Assembly: GCA_036446455.1 (NCBI GenBank)
Contig: JAZFSZ010000151.1
Location: 1-18,158 of the forward strand
Direction of reading: 5' to 3'
Source: JAZFSZ01 sp036446455
Lineage (GTDB): Bacteria > Pseudomonadota > Gammaproteobacteria > Acidiferrobacterales > JAJDNE01
DNA length: 18,158 bases
The notes under the pieces are model-generated. The model was given only the letters and a program-made list of their open reading frames with translations, was not told the origin of the DNA and did no database searches. The translations under genes were made by a program, and so were the position numbers. Shown piece after piece: positions 6,753 through 14,139 of the stretch. Position 1 is the first letter of the stretch. Every line of letters starts with the position of its first letter.

Positions 6753-8429
6753 ATGGGCCTATTTACCAACTATGACATCGAAGACATCATTGCCGAAGGC
6801 GACATGGCAACGGTATACAAATGTGTGCAAACCTCGCCCAGGCGCCCGGTGGCGGTCAAGGTGTTGTCTCAGCAACTGATAAATCGATATCCAGAGATCG
6901 CAAAGGTTTTTGAAAAAGAGTTCCTTATTATTGCGCGCTTGAATCACCCCAACATTGTGCCTGTGATTGATCGCGGTATGGCCGGTGGTCTGCCGTACTT
7001 TGTGATGGATTATGTAGATGCCATACCACTTGATGTAGCGCTCAAAACGCGCTCACTGGATTTAAGCAATAAACTCCACATGGCTTTACAGATATGCAAG
7101 GCACTGTCCTACGCACACCTGAACGGTGTTATCCATCGCAATCTCAAGCCTGCCAATGTGCTGGTTGATAAGGAAGGTAATATCCAGATTACCGACTTTG
7201 CTATCGCACAATTAGTAGATATTCATGCGGATAAGCAGGGGCTCATGGGTACGCCGGATTACATGTCGCCAGAACAGAAAGTGGGGAGCAAACTAACTGC
7301 CGCAACGGATGTCTACTCCCTTGGCGTCATAATGTACGAGATCTTTACCGGTCAGTTACCGGGTAAATCGCTGACCGCTCCGTCCTATCATGACCAGATC
7401 ATACCAGCCTACCTCGATGAGATTATTACAACCTGCCTTCACCCGGACCCGATAAACCGTTATGCCAGCGCTGACAAAGTGAAAGATAAAATGCTGGAAT
7501 CTCTATGGGGCGCGCATATTCAGGAACTGAAAAAGAAAAGAGTGTTGCAGGGCATGGGGGATATCAATACCCGATTTGCCATGCTCGATGTCATCAAGGA
7601 AACCCGGTTCGGATCGCTATATCTGTGTGATAACACGATTAACCACCGCCGAGTGGTAGTTAAGAAAGTGCCCGGTACAAAAGAGGGTTACAAGGAAAAT
7701 ACGGTGCTAAGCAATTTGCAGCACCCGAATGTGGTCAATATTTTTGGGACCTCCACGGAAGACAATGGATTTATTGTCATCATGGAATATCTTTCCCGCG
7801 GCAATCTCAACGACAGGCTGGTCCATCCCTTGGCGTGGAAGAAAGCAGTTAATACGGTAAAAGAAATATGCCAGGGTATGGCGTTTATCCATGCTAACAA
7901 TCTGGTGCACGGTAATCTGCGCCCATCAAATATATTGTTTAGCAGAACCGGGGAGGCCAAGGTAGGCGATTGTTCGCTTCGAGAACATTATCGTGGCGAA
8001 ACCACTGGTGCCAACTGGTATGTCTACCCGAATCAGCCAATTAGCAAACTGGGCGATATCTATGCAGCAGGCGCAATTCTGTTTGAAATGATTTGCGCAA
8101 CCGTGCCAACGTGGAGAAAAAGCGAACTGGTAGCCAATAAGCAATTTGATTCGCTTCCCTCTGATTTACAGAGCAGTTTGAAGCGCATGTTGGCGGTCGT
8201 TCCCAAAGATCGTTACCGCAACTTTATGGAAGTTATCAAGGAACTCGACGGGCTGATAATCCATGATGAACATAAGGACATCAAGAAACAGAAACAAGTT
8301 TCATCCGGCGCGTTCACGTTCCTGTTGATTCTGCTGCTTTTATCTTCTATGTCAGCGTTGGCGTTTTATTTTCCGGAAGTTCCTGGCAACCTCATCAGAA
8401 CAATCCAGAGTGTCCTTGGTCTTCAGTAG
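6753..8429 (+). CDS. Tandem kinase-like protein, likely double pseudokinase, C-terminal membrane anchor
   Basis: The protein has 558 residues and two Hanks-type Ser/Thr kinase folds in series. Domain 1 (about 7-265) keeps a degenerate glycine loop (AEGDMATVY), the beta3 lysine K36, the alphaC glutamate E56, K132, N135, the DFG aspartate (D148-F-A) and GTPDYMSPEQ. However, the catalytic loop reads H128-R-N130, with Asn for the catalytic Asp. Domain 2 (about 270-505) keeps K304, N393 and D406 (D-C-S for DFG), but has H386-G-N388 and R390 where Asp and Lys are expected. Both folds can plausibly bind nucleotide, but both lack the catalytic base. A single membrane helix lies at about 520-540, so both domains would be cytoplasmic. 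The ATG at 6753 is where the kinase fold begins; an in-frame TTG at 6642 is less likely. The gene diverges from tetR and no phosphatase or FHA gene is adjacent. Role unknown. Confidence 0.85.
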   Translation: MGLFTNYDIEDIIAEGDMATVYKCVQTSPRRPVAVKVLSQQLINRYPEIAKVFEKEFLIIARLNHPNIVPVIDRGMAGGLPYFVMDYVDAIPLDVALKTRSLDLSNKLHMALQICKALSYAHLNGVIHRNLKPANVLVDKEGNIQITDFAIAQLVDIHADKQGLMGTPDYMSPEQKVGSKLTAATDVYSLGVIMYEIFTGQLPGKSLTAPSYHDQIIPAYLDEIITTCLHPDPINRYASADKVKDKMLESLWGAHIQELKKKRVLQGMGDINTRFAMLDVIKETRFGSLYLCDNTINHRRVVVKKVPGTKEGYKENTVLSNLQHPNVVNIFGTSTEDNGFIVIMEYLSRGNLNDRLVHPLAWKKAVNTVKEICQGMAFIHANNLVHGNLRPSNILFSRTGEAKVGDCSLREHYRGETTGANWYVYPNQPISKLGDIYAAGAILFEMICATVPTWRKSELVANKQFDSLPSDLQSSLKRMLAVVPKDRYRNFMEVIKELDGLIIHDEHKDIKKQKQVSSGAFTFLLILLLLSSMSALAFYFPEVPGNLIRTIQSVLGLQ

Positions 8430-8435
8430 TCATCG

Positions 8436-9257
8436 TTAGGGCAAGCTTGCCTGCAAATGATAGCCGGCAAATTTACGCATATTGATGACACCCGAATCGA
8501 AGATCAGGTATTGACCTTTAATGCCCTGTAGCGTCCCGCCCAACACCGGCGTCTTGTCAAAATTGAGAGAGCTTATTTTCTCCGGGTATTTGTCAACCGG
8601 GTAATCGATGTTGACGATAGCTTCATCCAGCGAAGCAAAGCTGTCATCACCGTGTTCTGCACGAATTACATCGAGCGGCTTTGTACACTCGTCCAGAAGT
8701 GCATCGCGCATTGCCAGAAGGTCCACCGGTTCAGGTACGCCTTTCAACATACGTCGCCAGTCGGTACGGTCGCTAACGTGTTTTTTAATTATTACTTCTG
8801 CCAGGCCTGAAAGCAGGCGCGTTTTTGCTTGCAGAATGGGCAAGGCCGCTGACGCTCCCTGGTCGATCCAGCGTGTCGGTATCTGGGTGGCACGAGTAAT
8901 ACCAACCTTCGGTCCTGAAGAATTGGCAAGATAAATAATATGGGGCTGCATGCAATTTTCATCACCCCAGAGCGGCTCGCGGCATGTGCCTTCAGCATAG
9001 TGGCACTGCTCTGGACGTACAATACATTGATCACAACGGGCTAATGAGCGCATGCAGGGGAAACAATAGCCCTGACTGAAACTCTTGTTGGTTCTGCGGC
9101 CACAGGCGATACAATTAATCATACCGTTGTGTTCCAATGTAATTTCTTTGCCGATATAGTTATTCAATGCAACGAGCTGATCCCCGATGGGCAGCCGATA
9201 CTGGACTGGACTTTCCAGTGAGACCACCATTTTGCGGATATTTCCGGCAATCTTCAT
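8436..9257 (-). CDS. DUF2797 domain protein, cysteine-rich
   Basis: This 273-residue protein is recognised as the DUF2797 family, whose function is not established. The N-terminal part has nine cysteines (49, 52, 65, 68, 75, 78, 85, 92, 102), mostly in CxxC pairs, which suggests two zinc-binding sites. A segment at about 107-135 follows: IIYLANSSGPKVGITR, then R129-W and a Gly. This resembles the strand-turn-strand and Arg of GIY-YIG-like domains, a similarity I infer rather than know. The remainder is helical and ends with a short beta-rich tail. There is no signal peptide, so it should be cytoplasmic. It converges with the kinase-like gene, with 6 bases between stop codons. The start ATG at 9257 matches the usual family beginning. 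Confidence 0.82.
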   Translation of the reverse strand: MKIAGNIRKMVVSLESPVQYRLPIGDQLVALNNYIGKEITLEHNGMINCIACGRRTNKSFSQGYCFPCMRSLARCDQCIVRPEQCHYAEGTCREPLWGDENCMQPHIIYLANSSGPKVGITRATQIPTRWIDQGASAALPILQAKTRLLSGLAEVIIKKHVSDRTDWRRMLKGVPEPVDLLAMRDALLDECTKPLDVIRAEHGDDSFASLDEAIVNIDYPVDKYPEKISSLNFDKTPVLGGTLQGIKGQYLIFDSGVINMRKFAGYHLQASLP

Positions 9258-9382
9258 AACGACGCCCTGAGGATAACAAGAAGTATTTTGTGCGGACGAT
9301 CATACCTGATCGCAGTAGGAGAAAAACCTTTGAATTCCGCACCCCCACCGGGTCTTATTCGGGGATAGCCGATGGCGGCCCA

Positions 9383-9411
9383 TTGCCGTCGAGCGGCACG
9401 GCCGATAAAAT
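9383..9411 (+). promoter_or_regulatory. Promoter of the periplasmic cyclophilin gene
   Basis: A -35 TTGCCG (9383-9388) and a -10 TAAAAT (9406-9411) are separated by exactly 17 bases. The pair lies 42 bases before the ATG at 9453, a normal leader length. It also falls inside the open frame that extends upstream of that ATG, which supports the downstream start. Confidence 0.5.
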
Positions 9412-9452
9412 ATAGTGATACACTCCGCCAAGCCGATAACAAACCAGCCAAA

Positions 9453-10034
9453 ATGAAGAAATTTATAACTACCCTGTTAGTAATAATCTTTGCGTTAACA
9501 GCTTTGGGCAACGCCGCCGCCACCACGAAGAACCCGATAGTTAAACTTGCCACTACCTACGGCGCAATTGAAATCGAACTCTATCGCGATAAAGCGCCCA
9601 TCACGGTGAAAAACTTTCTGGGTTACGTAAAGCGAGGTCATTACAATGGCCTGGTTTTTCACCGCGTGATCAAAGGATACATGATCCAGGGCGGTGGATT
9701 CAAACCCGGAATGAAGCAAATCCAGCCTGCCCGAACCATTCATAACGAAGCTGATAATGGTTTAAAAAATATCATTGGCACGATTGCCATGGCGCGTACA
9801 GCCGATCCACACTCTGCCGGCGCACAATTCTTTATCAACACCAATAACAACGCCAATCTGGACCACCGGGGGAAAACCAGCGATGGTTGGGGTTATACCG
9901 TGTTTGGTAAAGTGATCAAGGGTATGCGAATAGTACGTCGAATCGAAGCTAGCCGTACGCACACGGTGGGTTATTTCAGTGATGTGCCGGTAAAAAACAT
10001 CATTATTCTCAAGGCATCAGTACTGCGCCGGTAA
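9453..10034 (+). CDS. ppiA: Periplasmic peptidyl-prolyl cis-trans isomerase, cyclophilin type (PpiA-like)
   Basis: The product catalyses cis-trans isomerisation of Xaa-Pro bonds and assists folding in the periplasm. It has 193 residues. A signal peptide covers about residues 1-23 (KK, then hydrophobic to GNAAA), which argues for the ATG at 9453 rather than the upstream in-frame ATG at 9372. The cyclophilin core is clear: F69-H-R71-V with the catalytic arginine, MIQGGG at 77-82 (usually MIQGGD), GAQFF at 123-127 and the VFGKVIKGM strand that closes the barrel. The length fits bacterial cyclophilins of the E. coli PpiA type. The gene converges with ilvA, with 12 bases between them. The family assignment is secure; the symbol follows from the signal peptide. 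Confidence 0.9.
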   Translation: MKKFITTLLVIIFALTALGNAAATTKNPIVKLATTYGAIEIELYRDKAPITVKNFLGYVKRGHYNGLVFHRVIKGYMIQGGGFKPGMKQIQPARTIHNEADNGLKNIIGTIAMARTADPHSAGAQFFINTNNNANLDHRGKTSDGWGYTVFGKVIKGMRIVRRIEASRTHTVGYFSDVPVKNIIILKASVLRR

Positions 10035-10046
10035 CGAAACTACTGG

Positions 10047-11564
10047 CTAGCCAAGAAATAACTTGTAGGCAGGGTTGTTGGTTTCCTCGGCATATTCGTA
10101 ACCGAGATCTTTGAGAAAACCATCAAAATCCTTCTTGTCTTTCGGTGGCACCTGCATACCCACCAGCACCCGGCCGAAATCGGCTCCGTGATTGCGATAA
10201 TGGAACAGTGAGATATTCCAGCGCCCGCCCATTGCATTGAGGAATTTTATTAACGCCCCTGGGCGTTCCGGGAATATGAACCGATAGATAATCTCATTCT
10301 TGGCTGCCGGTGCGCGTCCGCCAACAAGATGGCGGATATGTAGCTTGGCCATCTCGTTGTCGGTCATGTCCAGCGTCTTGTATCCCTTTTTGCGCAGGCT
10401 GGCGATCAGCTGTTTTTCTTCACGCACACCACTGATTTGTACACCAACAAAAATATGGGCATTGGCCGGGTCAGCATAACGGTAATTAAATTCAGTGATA
10501 CCGTGCCTGCCAATGATGGCGCAGAATTTACGGAAGCTTCCTGTCTTTTCAGGAATGGTAACAGCAAGCACAGCCTCGCGGCGTTCACCGATTTCGGCGC
10601 GCTCAGCGACATGACGCAAGCGATCAAAATTAATATTGGCGCCGGAGGCAATAACGATAAAATTTTTGTTCTTTACTTTCTTGCGGCTGACATAGGCCTT
10701 AGCGCCTGCCATGGCCAGTGCGCCCGCCGGTTCCAGCACCGAGCGTCGGTCTTCAAAGATATCCTTGATCGCGGCACAAATTTCGTCATTGCTTACCACC
10801 ACCATTTCGTCAATTACTTTTCTGGCGAGACGAAAGGTTTCCTTGCCCACCTGGCGTACGGCGACACCGTCGGCAAAGATATTGACGTGATCCAGCAGAA
10901 CACGGTGCCCGCTTTTCAGAGACTGGTCCATGGCGTTGGCATCTTCCGGTTCCACGCCAATTACCTTGATCCCGGGACGTACCAATTTGATATAGGCACC
11001 GATCCCGGCAATCAGGCCACCACCGCCCACAGGTACAAACACCGCATCGATGTGGTGCGGATGTTGTTTCAGGATTTCAAAGCCGATAGTCCCCTGGCCG
11101 GCGATGACATCGATATCATCAAATGGCGGTATAAAGACCATGCCCTTTTGCCTGACCAGCGCCATAGCATGGTCAAAAGCGGCGTCATAATTGTCGCCAT
11201 GCAACACCACCCGGGCACCATAGCTCTTGACGGCATTGACCTTGATCTCCGGGGTAGTGCGCGGCATAACAATGGTGGCCTTGGTCTTGAGGCGGTCCGC
11301 GGCAAGCGCCACGCCCTGGGCGTGATTACCGGCACTGGCTGCCACCACACCCTTCCTGAGTTCGGCTTTCGACAAGCCTGCCATCTTGTTATAGGCACCA
11401 CGCAGCTTGAAGGAAAATACCGGTTGTTCGTCCTCGCGCTTTAGCCAGATCTGGTTGTCCAGACGCGCGGACAGCACCGCAGCATATTCCAGCGGTGTCT
11501 CTTCGGCCACGTCATAAACATGGCTGGTCAGTATTTTCTTTAAGTATTTTGCCGGCATGGGCAT
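10047..11564 (-). CDS. ilvA: Biosynthetic threonine dehydratase (threonine ammonia-lyase)
   Basis: This PLP enzyme converts L-threonine to 2-oxobutanoate and ammonia, the committed step towards isoleucine, in the cytosol. At 505 residues it is the long, allosteric form. The cofactor lysine is K53 in SFKLRGAY. The substrate loop SAGNHAQG and the phosphate-binding PVGGGGLIAG follow. From about residue 320 there are two ACT-like regulatory domains (starting near VLAVTIPEKTGSF and IIYRFIFPERPGAL), which in this family bind isoleucine (inhibitor) and valine (activator). Two ATGs lie six bases apart at the start (MPMPAKYL), and either could be used. The gene diverges from rpiA across 78 bases, an arrangement also known in Pseudomonas. 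No leader peptide or attenuator is visible. Confidence 0.97.
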   Translation of the reverse strand: MPMPAKYLKKILTSHVYDVAEETPLEYAAVLSARLDNQIWLKREDEQPVFSFKLRGAYNKMAGLSKAELRKGVVAASAGNHAQGVALAADRLKTKATIVMPRTTPEIKVNAVKSYGARVVLHGDNYDAAFDHAMALVRQKGMVFIPPFDDIDVIAGQGTIGFEILKQHPHHIDAVFVPVGGGGLIAGIGAYIKLVRPGIKVIGVEPEDANAMDQSLKSGHRVLLDHVNIFADGVAVRQVGKETFRLARKVIDEMVVVSNDEICAAIKDIFEDRRSVLEPAGALAMAGAKAYVSRKKVKNKNFIVIASGANINFDRLRHVAERAEIGERREAVLAVTIPEKTGSFRKFCAIIGRHGITEFNYRYADPANAHIFVGVQISGVREEKQLIASLRKKGYKTLDMTDNEMAKLHIRHLVGGRAPAAKNEIIYRFIFPERPGALIKFLNAMGGRWNISLFHYRNHGADFGRVLVGMQVPPKDKKDFDGFLKDLGYEYAEETNNPAYKLFLG

Positions 11565-11642
11565 AATCTACCAGACTCAAGTTAAGAGAGCGACGCGCGC
11601 CACTTTATTTTTGTCAGGTGCGCCCGGACAAAGAGAAGTAAC

Positions 11643-12302
11643 ATGACACAAGATGAGATGAAAAAAGCGGTCGCGGAAGCGGCACTGGATTATGTCGAAA
11701 GCGGTTCCATTGTGGGTGTGGGTACCGGCTCAACCGCCAACTACTTTATCGATGGTCTGGCCACCGTCAAGGGCAAGATCGATGGCACGGTCGCCAGCTC
11801 GGAGGCTTCGGCCAAACGCCTGCGAGGCCATGGCATCCGCGTGCTGGAACTCAATGAAGCCGGCCAACTGAGCCTCTACGTGGACGGCGCCGATGAATCT
11901 ACCAAACACCTGCACCTGATCAAGGGTGGGGGCGGGGCTCTGACCCGGGAGAAAATTGTTGCAGCCAGCAGTGACAGATTCATTTGCATAGCCGATGAGA
12001 GCAAGCTGGTGGATGTATTGGGTGCCTTCCCACTGCCGGTAGAGGTGATTCCTATGGCCCGCAGCTATGTGGCACGGGAAATTGTCATATTGGGTGGCGA
12101 GCCGGTATTGCGCGATGGATTCACTACCGACAATGGCAATATTATTCTCGATGTGCACAACTTCAAGATCTTGAACCCGGTGGAACTGGAAGAGACGCTG
12201 AATCAGGTGACCGGTGTGGTAACCAGTGGCCTGTTTGCCAAACGCGGTGCTGATGTCCTGCTGCTGGGTACACACGAGGGAGTTGAAACCCTGACCACCT
12301 GA
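11643..12302 (+). CDS. rpiA: Ribose-5-phosphate isomerase A
   Basis: The enzyme interconverts ribose 5-phosphate and ribulose 5-phosphate in the non-oxidative pentose phosphate pathway and needs no cofactor. It has 219 residues, the length of the E. coli enzyme, and the active-site positions fall on the same numbers: GTGST (27-31), D81 and D84 in the DGADE motif, K94 in KGGGGALTREK and the catalytic E103. A weak ribosome site (AGAGAAG) precedes the ATG by 4 bases. The gene diverges from ilvA and converges with the secreted protein gene at 12315, with 12 bases between stops. Fully intact. Confidence 0.97.
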   Translation: MTQDEMKKAVAEAALDYVESGSIVGVGTGSTANYFIDGLATVKGKIDGTVASSEASAKRLRGHGIRVLELNEAGQLSLYVDGADESTKHLHLIKGGGGALTREKIVAASSDRFICIADESKLVDVLGAFPLPVEVIPMARSYVAREIVILGGEPVLRDGFTTDNGNIILDVHNFKILNPVELEETLNQVTGVVTSGLFAKRGADVLLLGTHEGVETLTT

Positions 12303-12314
12303 AGAGCCGGTCGG

Positions 12315-13247
12315 TTATCCGCCGCTTTTTAACCGCTGTTGCAACCCACGTTTCGATACCCGGCGTAAAATCTGCTTCTGCATCATTAGCTGGTTCTGAT
12401 ATTCGCGTCGTTTATTAAGCAGATAAGACTGCCAATGCATCTCGTGCAACTGTCGCTTATAGACATTGGTAAGCTTAAACCAGCGCCATAGACGCAATTC
12501 GAAGCGTAGATTCACCGGGGCATCGGTAGTCTCAAGGTAGGCCTGCAATGCCAGGTAGGAACGCACCGCATTACGCTCTATAACGCCTTGCATACCACGC
12601 ACATATTCCGGTAGTCCCTGATTATTGCGACCAATTACCGTAAAGCCGACTTTATTCAGGGCGAAGGTTTTTAGATAAGCAGTGGTTGCGGCCTTGTTTA
12701 TGCGACTGGCAAAATACTTTGACGAGAACCGTACCAGGGTTGCTTTACCGTATGGCACTGCTTCCACGAATACGGAATATTCCGTCTTTCCCCGACTTGC
12801 TTCTCTGGACGCTACCAACACTTTCAAATAATTCCGATTTTTCTTTTGCAACTCAAAATAGGGCTCGATCTCCAACGTGCGGTAAAGCGGCGTATAATTT
12901 TTTCCCGCTATATAGATGGTCATGAATAATCGCCTGCCCACCTGCTCGTAAGTACAGGTTTTGACGTTCATATTGAGAATCAGGAAATCGCACATCGCCG
13001 CGGGGCTACTCAGTGCCTCAGCGACACGGGGGTAGGGTTGATTCACAATCCCATATACATCGACACGCAAACGCCTGCCCTGCTCATCGGACTGAATTCT
13101 CAGCGCAAGATTTCTATCAAGCGGTTTTGTGGTGGCACTGAACTGGCGATACTGATTTAGCAGCAGGCGCGAATCGGACAGTGCCGCGCTGACAGTAGCG
13201 GATAGTACGAACAGTCCGACTCCGATGGTGATGATATACCGTGTCAT
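12315..13247 (-). CDS. Secreted protein of unknown function, possibly SRPBCC/START-like
   Basis: Not recognised with certainty. The 310-residue product begins with a signal peptide (MTRYIITIGVGLFVLSATVSA), so I place the start at 13247 rather than at the in-frame ATG at 13292. A weak AGAG precedes it. The middle portion (about 40-230) alternates beta strands and helices and includes a pattern seen in lipid- or polyketide-binding SRPBCC proteins: a region around PRVAEALSSPAAMCDFL, strands around LFMTIYIAGKNY and YSVFVEAVPYGKATLVRF, and a last long helix ending in EYVRGMQGVIERN. Two cysteines (C64 and C75 on my count) could form a disulfide. The C-terminal 70 residues are unusual, rich in Trp, Arg, Lys and Gln (LWRWFKLTNVY, then RRVSKRGLQQRLKSGG), and might bind membranes, nucleic acid or a partner. 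It is transcribed alone. Confidence 0.6.
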   Translation of the reverse strand: MTRYIITIGVGLFVLSATVSAALSDSRLLLNQYRQFSATTKPLDRNLALRIQSDEQGRRLRVDVYGIVNQPYPRVAEALSSPAAMCDFLILNMNVKTCTYEQVGRRLFMTIYIAGKNYTPLYRTLEIEPYFELQKKNRNYLKVLVASREASRGKTEYSVFVEAVPYGKATLVRFSSKYFASRINKAATTAYLKTFALNKVGFTVIGRNNQGLPEYVRGMQGVIERNAVRSYLALQAYLETTDAPVNLRFELRLWRWFKLTNVYKRQLHEMHWQSYLLNKRREYQNQLMMQKQILRRVSKRGLQQRLKSGG

Positions 13248-13332
13248 GCTTCTCTTAATGTAAGGAACAATATGAAAATAGATACCGCCCAAAATGACTC
13301 GTTTTAAATATTAGAAAAGTATCCACTTTAGG

Positions 13333-13911
13333 TTAGTACCCATTTTGCTGTGAAAATTGCAGTCGCAGCAGGTAAAGAGCAAAAATATCGTAGGTTGCGT
13401 GACTCAAAATTGGCACCAGAAGGTTGCCGCTGTATTCATAGAGTAAACCGAACCAGACACCTATGGCAGTAGCCATAACGAAGTACGCCGGGGTGAGGGC
13501 ATGCAACAAACCAAAAATGATTGCTGCCCCCCAGACACCGACAAAAGATTGCAACAGCCCACGAAAAAACAATTCTTCACCGATACCGGCAGCAAGCGAC
13601 AGCAACACAATATCGGTTGCGGAAAGCGCGAGGATGGATGGACCAAATGGAGTCCGCAATTTTTCCAGTATCCGCGACATCGCTCGTTTGAGCCAGCCGT
13701 GGCGGCTCAGTGGTCCTGCCATCGTCATCAATACTGCAATGGCGACAGGTATCGCGGCAACAAACCCGAACAACAGGCTTATCAAGCTAAAGTCAATGGG
13801 ATAAGGAAAGAAAACTCCACGTGATACCCGTGACACCCCAAGCGACAACAGCACCAATATCAGTTCGGTAATATAAAGAGACCATAAGAAACGATTTTTA
13901 GTCAATGTCAT
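13333..13911 (-). CDS. CPBP family intramembrane glutamic endopeptidase (CAAX protease-like)
   Basis: This 192-residue polytopic membrane protein has the CPBP/Abi protease motifs: E112-E113-LFF-R117 (EExxxR), FGLLH with H137 (FxxxH) and a last SHATYD with H171 and D175. Hydrophobic stretches suggest six or so membrane helices. In bacteria such proteases are linked to bacteriocin immunity, membrane protein cleavage or scaffold roles; no partner is visible here. Start choice: an in-frame ATG at 14019 would sit upstream of the likely promoter -10 at 13993-13988, so translation should start later. ATG 13911 is used here, but AGGA touches it. A TTG two codons on (13905), with AGGA at 6 bases, is a fair alternative. 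Confidence 0.8.
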   Translation of the reverse strand: MTLTKNRFLWSLYITELILVLLSLGVSRVSRGVFFPYPIDFSLISLLFGFVAAIPVAIAVLMTMAGPLSRHGWLKRAMSRILEKLRTPFGPSILALSATDIVLLSLAAGIGEELFFRGLLQSFVGVWGAAIIFGLLHALTPAYFVMATAIGVWFGLLYEYSGNLLVPILSHATYDIFALYLLRLQFSQQNGY

Positions 13912-13987
13912 TCCTGATTTAATGTGTTGTTCTGTCGCATCGGTAAGCCTTTCATTGACTGAATTATTAGGTGCACCCCTTACTTGT

Positions 13988-14016
13988 AATATAGACAATG
14001 ACAGCAGATGACAGCA
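13988..14016 (-). promoter_or_regulatory. Possible promoter with tandem 10-bp repeat upstream of the CPBP gene
   Basis: On the minus strand TATATT (13993-13988) is a good -10, but the -35 position (TGCTGT) is poor. Two exact copies of ATGACAGCA (plus-strand 13998-14006 and 14008-14016) lie in the -35/spacer region with a 10-bp period, one helical turn. A weak -35 overlaid by phased repeats is what an activator-dependent promoter often shows. Inference only. Confidence 0.35.
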
Positions 14017-14055
14017 CAAAGTTTACAAGGCTGTGGATCTGGTACTGGAGCGCAG

Positions 14056-14089
14056 CGTCTGCTGCGATTGCACTAACACGAAGCAGACG
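14056..14089. repeat. Inverted repeat between the CPBP and ImuB-like genes
   Basis: A perfect 8-bp inverted repeat, CGTCTGCT (14056-14063) and AGCAGACG (14082-14089), has an 18-nt loop. It lies downstream of the ImuB-like gene on the minus strand and upstream of the CPBP gene. No T run follows, so it is not a standard terminator. Confidence 0.4.
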
Positions 14090-14139
14090 AATCAATCCCT
14101 AACCCTGCAAGCACGTCTGTGAATCTTATACGCCGGAGG

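Noticed and set aside
8430..8435. Search for a bidirectional terminator between the convergent kinase and DUF2797 genes
   Set aside because: Only six bases separate the stops and no stem followed by a T run is visible on either strand.
10437..11444. 335-residue open frame antisense to ilvA
   Set aside because: It lies entirely inside the certain ilvA gene and shows no domain. Long antisense frames are expected from the codon bias of the sense gene.
11730..12275. 181-residue open frame antisense to rpiA
   Set aside because: Contained in the intact rpiA gene; no domain or start signal.
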